This document shows positions 1 to 6,737 of a stretch of 11,115 nucleotides of DNA, one piece after another; the first letter of the stretch is position 1; each line of letters opens with the position of its first letter. Below the pieces are notes generated by a model. That model had not been told where the DNA came from. It did not search any database and saw nothing but the letters and a program-made list of their open reading frames with translations. The translations under genes and the position numbers were made by a program. Location: positions 1 to 11,115 of the forward strand of contig JAJUGM010000067.1 in the NCBI GenBank assembly GCA_029268165.1, read 5' to 3'. The DNA is from Bacteroidota bacterium (GTDB lineage Bacteria; Bacteroidota; Bacteroidia; Bacteroidales; UBA10428).

Positions 1-500
1 CCAAGAATTCCAAAAAGTAAATTCCTGCGCTTGTTTTTCAGTATCATATTAAGTGAAAATAAGAAGAAGAATACAAGGATAATATCGGGAGAAACCAGGA
101 TAGACTGACTCAGTAATGTAGGGTCAAGCAGAAATATAGTCAGCACATAAAGCAGGTTTTTTCTGTTAAATATATGTTTTATTATTTCAGATGATTGATA
201 AACAATTCCGAGAAGAAAAGGAAGGATAAATAAATGACTGATAAAAAGTGATTTATTAAAAATTTTCCATAGAAGTGCAAGTAATAAGCCAAAAAATGGA
301 ATATGTCCGCTGTCCATAGAATCAGGGAGTAAAAAATACCTGAAATTATTATCGTAATACCAATGGGCATGGCGGGAGGCTAATTGAATGGTATCCCAAA
401 AGAAAAAATTATGTGAAGAAGCAAATGTGAGAAAGATGAAAAACAGGTAAAAAGGGCTGAGTTTTATGAAATCATTACGGAATAATCTGCTGGTTTTCAT
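1..500 (-). CDS. Partial GT-C type membrane glycosyltransferase (family 39-like), N-terminal part
   Basis: An open frame runs from an ATG at 500 to the left edge without a stop: 166 codons, C-terminus missing. An in-frame ATG at 506 would add two residues; a stop (507-509) lies just before it. The product is very hydrophobic. A first membrane helix lies at about residues 15-34, followed by a loop with WDT (Asp36) and, near residues 65-70, GHIPFF. Further helices sit at about 70-80, 87-102, 117-130 and 139-153, the last beginning with SPD (Asp138). An Asp after the first helix, then a GH-P-F loop and a second Asp at a helix start, is the layout of ArnT/PMT-like GT-C enzymes. These use lipid-linked sugars as donors and act outside the inner membrane. 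The acceptor cannot be predicted. The gene starts about 30 bases after atpG with no terminator between, so it may be co-transcribed with the ATP synthase. Family assignment is by eye. Confidence 0.72.
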   Translation of the reverse strand, partial: MKTSRLFRNDFIKLSPFYLFFIFLTFASSHNFFFWDTIQLASRHAHWYYDNNFRYFLLPDSMDSGHIPFFGLLLALLWKIFNKSLFISHLFILPFLLGIVYQSSEIIKHIFNRKNLLYVLTIFLLDPTLLSQSILVSPDIILVFFFLFSLNMILKNKRRNLLFGIL

Positions 501-535
501 TGGCATTTATGAAAATATTTAAATAAATCAGCAGC

Positions 536-1420
536 TTAACCTTTAAGAGCATTTGCTCCGCTTACAATTTCCAGGAGTTCTTTTGTAATGGATGATTGAC
601 GGGCTTTATTATAGGTTAATTCAAGTTCACTGATTAATTCTGTGGCATTATCAGTTGCTTTATGCATGGCAGTCATTCTTGCCCCGTGTTCCGAAGTATA
701 GGAATCAAGCAGGGCTTTATGAAACTGAATTCGTAATGAAACGGGTATAAGGTTATTCAAAAGGGCATCAACTGAGGGCTCGTGAATATAGTAATATTTT
801 TCTTCATAAGGTTCTTCGGGTGATTTTTCAAAAACAACCGGTAAAAACCTGTCAATTATTACATCCTGCAATACTGCATTTCTGAACTGATTGTACACCA
901 AATCAATGCATGAATATTTTTTATTAAGAAAATGATTTATCAATTGGTCGGCAATTTTACCGGTATTTTCAAATGTGAGGTTATCAAATATTGTAAAGTC
1001 TGTATCAATGATTTTCACTTTTTTGTTTTTAAGGCTATCATATCCTTTTTTGCCAATGCAAATGATATCGATATTGTTTTCATTAATTCCCGATTCGCGT
1101 TTTTCATAGATCCAGGAAAGGCATTTTTTTACAACATTAGAATTAAAGGCACCACAAAGGCCTCTGTTAGATGATATTACAATTAAGAGAACCTTATCAG
1201 ATGCATTAGGCAGAAAGAAAACATTTTGTGTATTTTCTTCCTGTGCTTCGCTGGCAATCTGATAAATTCCCTTTAGTTTATTTGAAAAAGGTCTCATTTG
1301 CAGAATAGCGTCCTGTGCTTTTCTGAGTTTTGCTGCAGAAACCATTTTCATAGCATTGGTAATCTGCCTGGTTGATTTAACTGATGCTAATCTGGTTCTT
1401 ATTTCCTTTAAGCTGGGCAT
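536..1420 (-). CDS. atpG: ATP synthase F1 subunit gamma
   Basis: This is the central rotor shaft of F1, which couples c-ring rotation to catalysis in the alpha3beta3 head. The frame stays open upstream to 1471, but that would overlap atpA and add 17 non-conserved residues. The start at 1420 (MPSLKEIRTRL) matches the usual gamma N-terminus and leaves a 10-base gap after the atpA stop. This gives 294 residues, normal for the family. The N-terminal helix has the typical pattern of RQITNAMKMVSAAKLRKAQ. The C-terminal helix carries the family signature around HGARMTAMHKATDNA and ends SSITKELLEIVSGANAL. The middle contains the Rossmann-like part, with the conserved SSNRGLCGAFN segment. It is the last atp gene in this operon; atpD and atpC are not next to it. 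Identification is firm. Confidence 0.97.
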   Translation of the reverse strand: MPSLKEIRTRLASVKSTRQITNAMKMVSAAKLRKAQDAILQMRPFSNKLKGIYQIASEAQEENTQNVFFLPNASDKVLLIVISSNRGLCGAFNSNVVKKCLSWIYEKRESGINENNIDIICIGKKGYDSLKNKKVKIIDTDFTIFDNLTFENTGKIADQLINHFLNKKYSCIDLVYNQFRNAVLQDVIIDRFLPVVFEKSPEEPYEEKYYYIHEPSVDALLNNLIPVSLRIQFHKALLDSYTSEHGARMTAMHKATDNATELISELELTYNKARQSSITKELLEIVSGANALKG

Positions 1421-1430
1421 AAAAGTAATA

Positions 1431-3008
1431 TTATTTATAATTTTCCATGACTTCCAATGCAATGGCTTCAAGGAGTTTTTCAGTTTCTTCAGTTAAGATG
1501 CCTTCTTTCAATGTCTTTAAGATATTTTTATGTTTGATTTCAAGGAAGTTTAAAAATTCTTCTTCAAATAACCTGACCTTTTCAACAGGTACATTAGCCA
1601 GTAAACCTCGTGTACCACAGAAAATTATGGCAATTTGTTTTTCAACCGGCATAGGAGAATGGAGGTCCTGTTTCAGTATTTCCACATTTTTGGCGCCTTT
1701 ATCAAGGATAGCTAATGTGGCAGCATCGAGATCAGAACCAAATTTCGAAAAAGCTTCCAATTCGCGGTACTGAGCCTGGTCGAGTTTCAGGGTGCCTGCG
1801 ACTCTTTTCATGGCTTTTATCTGGGCAGTTCCACCGACACGGGAAACAGAAATACCGACGTTAATTGCCGGTCTGACCCCTGCATTAAACAGGTTGGTTT
1901 CAAGGAATATTTGACCGTCGGTTATTGAAATAACATTGGTAGGAATATAAGCTGATACGTCACCGGCCTGGGTTTCAATGATAGGGAGCGCTGTGAGTGA
2001 TCCGCCGCCTTTAACCAGGCCTTTAAGTGCATCGGGCAGGTCATTCATTTGTGCGGCTATATCATCGTTATTAATAATTTTTGCCGCCCGTTCAAGTAAT
2101 CTTGAATGCAGATAAAAGACATCTCCAGGGTAAGCCTCACGTCCGGGAGGGCGTCTCAGTAGCAAAGATACTTCACGGTAAGCAACTGCCTGTTTTGAAA
2201 GGTCGTCGTATATTATGAGTGCAGGGCGCCCTGTATCTCTGAAATATTCTCCGATAGCACATCCTGCGAAAGGTGCATAAAACTGCAGGGCTGCAGGATC
2301 TGAAGCAGTAGCTGATACAATTACCGTGTAGGGCATAGCGCCGTAATGTTCAAGTGTTTTTGCGATATTGGCGACGGTGGAGCCTTTTTGTCCTATTGCC
2401 ACATAAATACAATAAACTGGTTCGCCGCGTTCGTAGAATTCCTTTTGGTTGATTATGGTATCAATGGCAATTGAAGTTTTCCCGGTTTGTCTGTCGCCGA
2501 TGATAAGTTCACGCTGGCCACGGCCTATTGGGATCATTGCATCAATAGCTTTTATACCGGTTTGCAGAGGCTCATTTACAGGTTGCCTGAAAATTACACC
2601 GGGCGCTTTCCTTTCGAAGGGCAATTCATAAGTCTTGCCTGAGATAGGCCCTTTGCCATCAATGGGTTCGCCAAGAGTATTAATTATTCTTCCGAGCATT
2701 CCCTCACTTACTTTAATTGAAGCGATCCGGCCCGTCCGTTTTACGAGGTCACCTTCTTTTATTTTTTCTGATGAACCAAGCAATACAGCGCCTACATTAT
2801 CCTCTTCGAGGTTGAGGACTATTCCCTGCATACCCGACTCGAATTCAACCAGTTCATTTGACCTGACCTGTGAAAGGCCATAAATACGAGCTATTCCATC
2901 GCCTACCTGGAGAATAGTACCAACTTCCTCAATTTCAACCCTTAATGAAATGCTGTTCAGTTGTTGCTTTAAAATCTTGGAAACTTCAGAAGGTTTTATT
3001 GATGTCAT
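1431..3008 (-). CDS. atpA: ATP synthase F1 subunit alpha
   Basis: This is the non-catalytic nucleotide-binding subunit of the F1 head, 525 residues. Order of parts: N-terminal beta-barrel domain (about 25-95), nucleotide-binding domain with Walker A GDRQTGKT at 171-178 and Walker B LIIYDD at 264-269, and C-terminal helical domain. The alpha/beta signature PAINVGISVSRVGG lies at 380-393, and its Arg390 corresponds to the arginine finger that reaches into the catalytic beta site. Gln174 in the P-loop is the residue typical of alpha rather than beta. The loop at about 309-335 (IINNDDIAAQMNDLPDALKG) is longer than in Bacillus-type alpha subunits, as I recall those sequences, and may be a lineage feature. 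The ATG at 3008 gives a normal N-terminus. The gene lies 35 bases after atpH and 10 bases before atpG. Identification is firm. Confidence 0.98.
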   Translation of the reverse strand: MTSIKPSEVSKILKQQLNSISLRVEIEEVGTILQVGDGIARIYGLSQVRSNELVEFESGMQGIVLNLEEDNVGAVLLGSSEKIKEGDLVKRTGRIASIKVSEGMLGRIINTLGEPIDGKGPISGKTYELPFERKAPGVIFRQPVNEPLQTGIKAIDAMIPIGRGQRELIIGDRQTGKTSIAIDTIINQKEFYERGEPVYCIYVAIGQKGSTVANIAKTLEHYGAMPYTVIVSATASDPAALQFYAPFAGCAIGEYFRDTGRPALIIYDDLSKQAVAYREVSLLLRRPPGREAYPGDVFYLHSRLLERAAKIINNDDIAAQMNDLPDALKGLVKGGGSLTALPIIETQAGDVSAYIPTNVISITDGQIFLETNLFNAGVRPAINVGISVSRVGGTAQIKAMKRVAGTLKLDQAQYRELEAFSKFGSDLDAATLAILDKGAKNVEILKQDLHSPMPVEKQIAIIFCGTRGLLANVPVEKVRLFEEEFLNFLEIKHKNILKTLKEGILTEETEKLLEAIALEVMENYK

Positions 3009-3043
3009 GACATGAATAATTATCTGTTATTTATCAATTGGAA

Positions 3044-3580
3044 TTAAGAAGTAATTTCGCTTTTTATTTTCGCAACCTGAGAAGCAATGCTTGCGTCAAT
3101 CTGCTGGTCGTCGATTCTTAAAAGAAAGCCACCCAGTAATTTTTCATCATATTTTTCCTGCAATTCAATTTTTGCATTAAGTTTTTTTGCAATTACACTG
3201 ACGATTTTTTCTTTGGTTTGAATATCCAAAGGCCTTGGTGTCACTAACAGGCCTGGTTTTATATTCAATTTTTTATTATATAAAAATATGATATGTCGGC
3301 AGATGGCATCAAGAAATTCTTCTCTTTTATTTATCAGGATAAGATTCAGAAATGATAAAGTAAGAGGATGAACATAAGAAGCAAATGCAAGCCTGAACAT
3401 GTTTAATTTTTCCGAAATCTTAATAACAGGACTTTTTAACAATATTTGTAATTCAGGTAATTCATTTATGCATTGAATAATAAAATCAATATTTTGTTTT
3501 ACTTCAGGCAAAATATTATTTTCTGAAGCATTTTCAACCAATGCCTTGGCATATCGTACCGAAATCTTGCTGTTATTCAT
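3044..3580 (-). CDS. atpH: ATP synthase subunit delta (OSCP homologue)
   Basis: Delta caps the F1 head and joins it to the peripheral stalk made by subunit b. The product has 178 residues, a normal length. It begins with a helical domain carrying the conserved RYAKAL (residues 9-14) and ends with the typical C-terminal strand-helix. That end has the LLGGF motif near 148-152 followed by R-I-D-D-Q-Q-I-D-A-S-I. The middle is poorly conserved, as usual for this subunit. The ATG at 3580 is the only sensible start; a nearby ATG at 3587 is in another frame. The gene follows atpF after 17 bases and precedes atpA by 35 bases, the standard b-delta-alpha order. Confidence rests on both motifs and position. 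Confidence 0.95.
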   Translation of the reverse strand: MNNSKISVRYAKALVENASENNILPEVKQNIDFIIQCINELPELQILLKSPVIKISEKLNMFRLAFASYVHPLTLSFLNLILINKREEFLDAICRHIIFLYNKKLNIKPGLLVTPRPLDIQTKEKIVSVIAKKLNAKIELQEKYDEKLLGGFLLRIDDQQIDASIASQVAKIKSEITS

Positions 3581-3597
3581 ATTTCATGCCTGACTGT

Positions 3598-4092
3598 TTA
3601 AATAAATCTTATTTCGTTCAGCGATCTGTCAATCAGTTCTTTTTCTTTATCGGGATACGATAATTCCTGTTTAAGGATTTTTTCTGCAATAAAAACTGAT
3701 AATTCTGCGACCTGTTTTTTCAAATCGTTCATTGCAGCTGTTTTTTCATTTTTTATTGTTTCTTTGGCTTCTTCAAGTATTCTTTTTGTTTCATCTTTTG
3801 CCTGATTTTTAGCATCGTTGATGATAGATTCTTTTAAATCGCGAGCTTCTTTTAATATTCTGTCTCTTTCCATGCGTGCTTCAGCGATAAGTCTTTCATT
3901 ATCGGCCTGTAATTTTGATATTTCCAGTTTTGCCCTGTCAGCTGCCGATAGGGCGTTGGCAATATTGTTTTCACGCTCCTTGAGGGCATTCAGAATAGGT
4001 TTCCATGCGAACTTTTTCAATATTAAAAATGCTGCAAGAAAACTGATAAATGTCCAGATAATTGTACCGGTATCAGGTGTTAAAAGTTCCAT
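3598..4092 (-). CDS. atpF: ATP synthase Fo subunit b
   Basis: Subunit b forms the peripheral stalk that holds F1 against rotation. The product has 164 residues. A single N-terminal membrane helix covers about residues 9-26 (TIIWTFISFLAAFLILKKFAW). After it comes a long, highly charged helix rich in Glu, Lys and Ala from about 35 to the end, predicted to form the right-handed coiled coil of the b dimer. The segment WKPILNALKERENNIANAL is typical of bacterial b subunits. Only one b-type gene is present, so the stalk is probably a homodimer. It sits between atpE and atpH. A strong hairpin lies in the 59-base gap just upstream, described separately. Confidence 0.95.
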   Translation of the reverse strand: MELLTPDTGTIIWTFISFLAAFLILKKFAWKPILNALKERENNIANALSAADRAKLEISKLQADNERLIAEARMERDRILKEARDLKESIINDAKNQAKDETKRILEEAKETIKNEKTAAMNDLKKQVAELSVFIAEKILKQELSYPDKEKELIDRSLNEIRFI

Positions 4093-4112
4093 AATTCAAG
4101 TATTAATAAAAA

Positions 4113-4145
4113 CCCGGAATCCGGATCAACCATCAGGATTCCGGG
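4113..4145 (-). promoter_or_regulatory. Perfect 10-bp hairpin between atpE and atpF
   Basis: The arms 4113-4122 (CCCGGAATCC) and 4136-4145 (GGATTCCGGG) are perfect reverse complements, with a 13-base loop. The element is far more GC-rich than the flanking gap and starts six bases after the atpE stop. No T-run of terminator quality follows it on the minus strand (the next bases are TTTTTATTAATA), although a short T5 stretch is present, so partial termination is possible. The position suggests either 3'-end protection of an atpE-containing mRNA or partial attenuation before atpF. That would help make more c subunit than b subunit. The fold is seen directly; the role is inferred. Confidence 0.7.
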
Positions 4146-4151
4146 GATTAA

Positions 4152-4403
4152 TTAAAGTACTACTGCCAGCAGGCAGATAATAACAGCAAAAAGTGCAACG
4201 CCTTCAACGAGAGCAGCAGCAACGATCATGTTAGAACGAACGTCTCCAGCAGCCTCAGGCTGGCGTGCAATAGCTTCCATAGCGCTACCTCCGATACGCC
4301 CGATTCCCAAACCAGCACCAAGGGCAGCAATACCAGCACCAACGGCACCACCAAGCTTGGCTAATCCAGCACCCGCAGCAGCTTGTAAAATAATTGATAA
4401 CAT
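4152..4403 (-). CDS. atpE: ATP synthase Fo subunit c
   Basis: This is the proteolipid that forms the rotating c-ring in the membrane. It has 83 residues in two membrane helices (about 14-44 and 57-81) joined by a polar loop with the conserved RQPE at 47-50. The first helix is Gly/Ala-rich (GAGLGIG at 29-35). The ion-binding carboxylate is Glu67 in the second helix (LVEGV). The residues that bind sodium in Ilyobacter-type rings are absent: the Gln position is Ile34, and Glu67 is followed by Gly and Val rather than Ser and Thr. The ring is therefore most likely proton-coupled. The leader in front of the gene is almost pure A/T (42 of 44 bases), which should leave the start codon unstructured and favour strong translation. 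Confidence 0.97.
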   Translation of the reverse strand: MLSIILQAAAGAGLAKLGGAVGAGIAALGAGLGIGRIGGSAMEAIARQPEAAGDVRSNMIVAAALVEGVALFAVIICLLAVVL

Positions 4404-4447
4404 AATTTTAAAAAATTTAATTAAATACTAATAATTAAACAATATAA

Positions 4448-5551
4448 TTAATGATGTTCTTCGATAGCCATTCCAAAATATAAGGCCGATAAAAAAGTAA
4501 ATACAAAGGCCTGAATAAATGCAACCAACAGTTCAAGAAATGTCATGAAAATATTAAATGCAACAGATATTATTGACACACCATAAGCAAAACCGGTTGA
4601 CATTTCGGCAAATATATAAATCAGGCTCAGAAATCCTAATGTTACAATGTGTCCTGCTGTTATGTTAGCAAAAAGACGAACCATTAATACAAAAGGTTTT
4701 GTAAAAATGCCAATGGTTTCAACAAATGGAATCAGAGGAACAGGAATTTTTAGCCATAACGGTACACCTGGGGTATTAAAAATATGTTGCCAGTAATTTC
4801 GGTTGCCATTAATAGTGGTAATAATAAAGGTAAATAAAGCAAGAACAAATGTAACTGAAATATTACCGGTAAGATTGGCACCACCTGGCGGAATAGGGAT
4901 AAGCCCTAACATATTATTTATCCAGATGAAAAAGAAAACGGTAAGCAGGTAAGGCATAAATCTCTCATATTTCTTTTCACCAATAGATGGTTTGGCTATT
5001 TCATCCCTGAGGAATACAATAACCGGTTCAATAAAAGACTGAAGCCCTGAAGGAGGGGTTAACGGGTTACGTTGGTAAGCCTTCGCAACCTTAATAAAAA
5101 CCAAGAATATTAAGAATATACTGAAAAGTAGTGCTGTAACATTTTTCGTTATGGATAAATCTAGTGGAAGGTTACCTTTTTCATCAACAATTTTCCCTTT
5201 ATTGTTGCCTGTTGTTTCAAGCCTGTATCCTTTGTAGGAAGAATGTCCGTGGTGAAATTTACTGGACATAAAAACCGTTAAGCCTCTAGTTTTGCTGTAA
5301 AGTATAACGGGCAACGGGATACTGATATGTTTATGCCCAATGGAAATAATATGCCATTCATGGGAGTTAGCTATATGATCAAACATAAACCGGCCCGGTT
5401 CGAATTTTTCTTTTTCAAGCATAAAGCCCTGTATGGTATTAGGCGCTGATAGAACGGATGCCGACAGGCTGTCAGAATAAGGTTCGTTTGCAGATAATGA
5501 TGCTAATGAAGTTAAAACAGATATTATAATATAGCATGTTACATGTTTCAT
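4448..5551 (-). CDS. atpB: ATP synthase Fo subunit a, with long secreted N-terminal extension
   Basis: Subunit a forms the two half-channels that carry protons to and from the c-ring. It has 367 residues, about 100 more than the E. coli protein. The first 21 residues look like a signal peptide (KHVTCYIIISVLTSLASLSA). Residues 22-135 are polar, with a His-rich stretch (SKFHHGHSSY, 97-106). The usual membrane core begins near 138. The essential stator arginine is Arg292 (VRLFANITAGH), and the last helix has Gln347. His301 and Glu340 take the places of E. coli Glu219 and His245, the reciprocal swap also known from mitochondria and many bacteria. The NN-GL-P-P segment near 212-222 is typical. The ATG at 5551 keeps the signal peptide and lies 16 bases after a promoter-like motif. 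The extension is a known trait of Bacteroidota proteins; its role is not known to me. Confidence 0.95.
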   Translation of the reverse strand: MKHVTCYIIISVLTSLASLSANEPYSDSLSASVLSAPNTIQGFMLEKEKFEPGRFMFDHIANSHEWHIISIGHKHISIPLPVILYSKTRGLTVFMSSKFHHGHSSYKGYRLETTGNNKGKIVDEKGNLPLDLSITKNVTALLFSIFLIFLVFIKVAKAYQRNPLTPPSGLQSFIEPVIVFLRDEIAKPSIGEKKYERFMPYLLTVFFFIWINNMLGLIPIPPGGANLTGNISVTFVLALFTFIITTINGNRNYWQHIFNTPGVPLWLKIPVPLIPFVETIGIFTKPFVLMVRLFANITAGHIVTLGFLSLIYIFAEMSTGFAYGVSIISVAFNIFMTFLELLVAFIQAFVFTFLSALYFGMAIEEHH

Positions 5552-5566
5552 TATTCAATAAAAATG

Positions 5567-5599
5567 CAAAAATAAGCAACTAATAAAGTTATGAAACAA
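5567..5599 (-). promoter_or_regulatory. Candidate internal promoter before atpB
   Basis: On the minus strand a TTG at 5599-5597 is followed after 22 bases by TATTTTTG at 5574-5567, which fits the Bacteroidota pattern TTG, 17-23 bases, TAnnTTTG. It lies in the 57-base gap between the AtpI-like gene and atpB and would give a very short leader. It could supply extra transcript for the core Fo/F1 genes independent of bactofilin and atpZ. The gap is AT-rich, so a chance match is possible. Confidence 0.4.
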
Positions 5600-5608
5600 T
5601 TTTAAGAA

Positions 5609-6004
5609 TTATTTATTATTATTTTTTCTTTTTATCATAGTAAGCATCCATGATAATTCGTAAATGGCAAATATAGTATAAACGATCATTGCTGTTAGTG
5701 CAATTGTAATCGCATCTGATTTAAAAAATACTAAAACAACAATTATGGTAGTGAAATAAATTAAAAATTTGACCAGAAAAAGAAGCAGAAATTTTTTAAT
5801 AAATACTTTAATTGGTGCATTATTTATATAGGAAAATATAATAAAGAAGGCTGCATTCATGATGTAAAAGAAACCCAGCATAAATGGCAGCAAATTAGTA
5901 TACCACAAAGTATTAAGCCGGTGAACACCAAACCAGGCTGTGATCCATATTAAAACGGAAAGAAGCAATAAGCCGATTAAGAAGCTAATTATTTTTCGGG
6001 TCAT
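5609..6004 (-). CDS. Four-helix membrane protein in the ATP synthase operon, AtpI-like
   Basis: The product is a small, hydrophobic protein of 131 residues when started at the ATG at 6004 (MTRKIISFLIG). A longer start at 6040 would overlap atpZ by 56 bases instead of 20, so the shorter start is preferred. Four membrane helices are visible at about 5-25, 39-59, 71-93 and 98-120, with a short basic tail (KRKNNNK). Size, topology and place between atpZ and atpB are those of AtpI (ATP synthase subunit I). That protein helps c-ring assembly and possibly magnesium uptake in other bacteria. I cannot see a sequence motif that proves AtpI family membership, so the name rests on position and shape. The overlap with atpZ suggests coupled translation. 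Confidence 0.75.
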   Translation of the reverse strand: MTRKIISFLIGLLLLSVLIWITAWFGVHRLNTLWYTNLLPFMLGFFYIMNAAFFIIFSYINNAPIKVFIKKFLLLFLVKFLIYFTTIIVVLVFFKSDAITIALTAMIVYTIFAIYELSWMLTMIKRKNNNK

Positions 6005-6239
6005 GATCCTTATGGCTAATGAAAGTAATATCTCTAACAAAATAATAAATAGCCAGAATGACAGCTATTAAAGATAAAACAATTGTAAAAAAAGGAAATT
6101 TCAGATGGAGCCATTTGTCAATCTTAATACCGCCAAATACGCCAAGTGCAATGATAGCCATCATCTGAAAAGCCATAGAAGAATATTTGGTGATATCACT
6201 ATAATTTCTTACTTCCTTCTGCAACTTTCTGGGTTTCAT
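5985..6239 (-). CDS. atpZ: AtpZ-type ATP synthase accessory membrane protein
   Basis: A small protein of 84 residues with two membrane helices (about 22-39 and 49-68) separated by a short loop with G-G-I-K-I-D-K-W-L and F-P-F. This Gly-Gly, Asp, Pro pattern and the preceding YSSMAFQM segment match the AtpZ/gene 1 family found at the head of many atp operons. Members are proposed to assist Fo assembly or cation supply. The ATG at 6239 lies inside the bactofilin gene and overlaps its end by 41 bases. A later Met (residue 22) would remove the conserved YSS-AF-M region, so the overlapping start is likely genuine. The end overlaps the next gene by 20 bases. Family assignment is good; function in this phylum is not established. 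Confidence 0.85.
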   Translation of the reverse strand: MKPRKLQKEVRNYSDITKYSSMAFQMMAIIALGVFGGIKIDKWLHLKFPFFTIVLSLIAVILAIYYFVRDITFISHKDHDPKNN

Positions 6240-6600
6240 GTGGCGTATTGGCTGATGTATCCATTGTCATGCTGCAATGCCCTGTAAATTTAGCACCGGG
6301 TTCAATGGCCAATCTGCGGGTGTTGATATCTCCGGTTAATGCAGAAGTTGCCTTTAATGTTAATAGTTCCGATACAGTTATTTTCCCATTGACAGAACCT
6401 TCAACAACTGCGTTTTTACAGCTGATTTCACCTTTAACAGCACCGGTTTCACCAATGACCAGTTTGCCTTTGGTTTTTAAATTGCCATTTAGAATGCCAT
6501 CAATCCGGATATCGCCATTAGTGGCTACATCGCCTGTAATTTCTGTTCCTACGCCTATCTGATTGATTACATTATTCTCAGTTTCAATAATTTTTGCCAT
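6199..6600 (-). CDS. Bactofilin family cytoskeletal protein
   Basis: The product has 133 residues. The core, about residues 14-110, is made of short repeating strands with the G-x-I-x-G-D/x-I-x-I-x-G pattern of bactofilins (DUF583): ITGDVATNGDIRIDGILNG, then GKLVIGETGAVKGEI, VVEGSVNGKI and LTGDINTRRLAIEPGAKF. These fold into a right-handed beta-helix that polymerises without nucleotide. The ends (1-13 and 111-133) are polar and probably disordered; the tail is rich in Thr, Lys and Glu. Bactofilins act as membrane-associated scaffolds in cell shape, stalks and polar assembly. The gene follows a promoter-like motif and starts the transcription unit that leads into the ATP synthase, overlapping atpZ by 41 bases. 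Whether it has any role with the ATP synthase is unknown. Confidence 0.93.
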   Translation of the reverse strand: MAKIIETENNVINQIGVGTEITGDVATNGDIRIDGILNGNLKTKGKLVIGETGAVKGEISCKNAVVEGSVNGKITVSELLTLKATSALTGDINTRRLAIEPGAKFTGHCSMTMDTSANTPHETQKVAEGSKKL

Positions 6601-6644
6601 ATTATTGGTTTTTAAAATAATATTATGGAACGTTAATATTAAAA

Positions 6645-6652
6645 CAAAATTA
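6645..6652 (-). promoter_or_regulatory. Candidate promoter (-7 element) of the bactofilin-atp operon
   Basis: TAATTTTG on the minus strand matches the Bacteroidota -7 consensus TAnnTTTG and lies 45 bases before the bactofilin start, downstream of the fabH terminator. No TTG is found at the usual distance upstream. It is the only such match in this gap. Confidence 0.5.
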
Positions 6653-6687
6653 TGAATTTCATTTTGTTATTCGGTATTATTTTAAAC

Positions 6688-6720
6688 AAAAAAGCCTGTA
6701 AACACGATACAGGCTTTTTT
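6688..6720 (-). terminator. Rho-independent terminator after fabH
   Basis: Perfect inverted repeat: GCCTGTA (6694-6700) pairs with TACAGGC (6708-6714) around a 7-base loop. Six A on one side and six T on the other extend the stem to 13 pairs. On the minus strand it reads hairpin followed by TTTTTT, 18 bases after the fabH stop. It separates the yceD-rpmF-plsX-fabH unit from the bactofilin-atp unit. Its symmetry would also allow it to work on the plus strand, though no plus-strand gene ends here. Confidence 0.9.
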
Positions 6721-6737
6721 AAAATATAAACTAATTC

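Noticed and set aside
182..370. Minus-strand open frame of 62 codons with hydrophobic product
   Set aside because: It is a different reading frame inside the partial glycosyltransferase gene, which stays open across the whole region and has family-like motifs.
1421..1471. 17-residue N-terminal extension of the gamma subunit
   Set aside because: It would overlap the end of atpA, and the conserved gamma N-terminus begins exactly at the ATG at 1420.
2449..2883. Plus-strand open frames inside atpA
   Set aside because: They are the antisense of strongly conserved alpha-subunit sequence, with no family features or start signals.
4152..4403. Possible sodium-coupled c-ring
   Set aside because: The Gln and Ser/Thr ligands of sodium-type rings are replaced by Ile34, Gly68 and Val69; only the Glu is kept.
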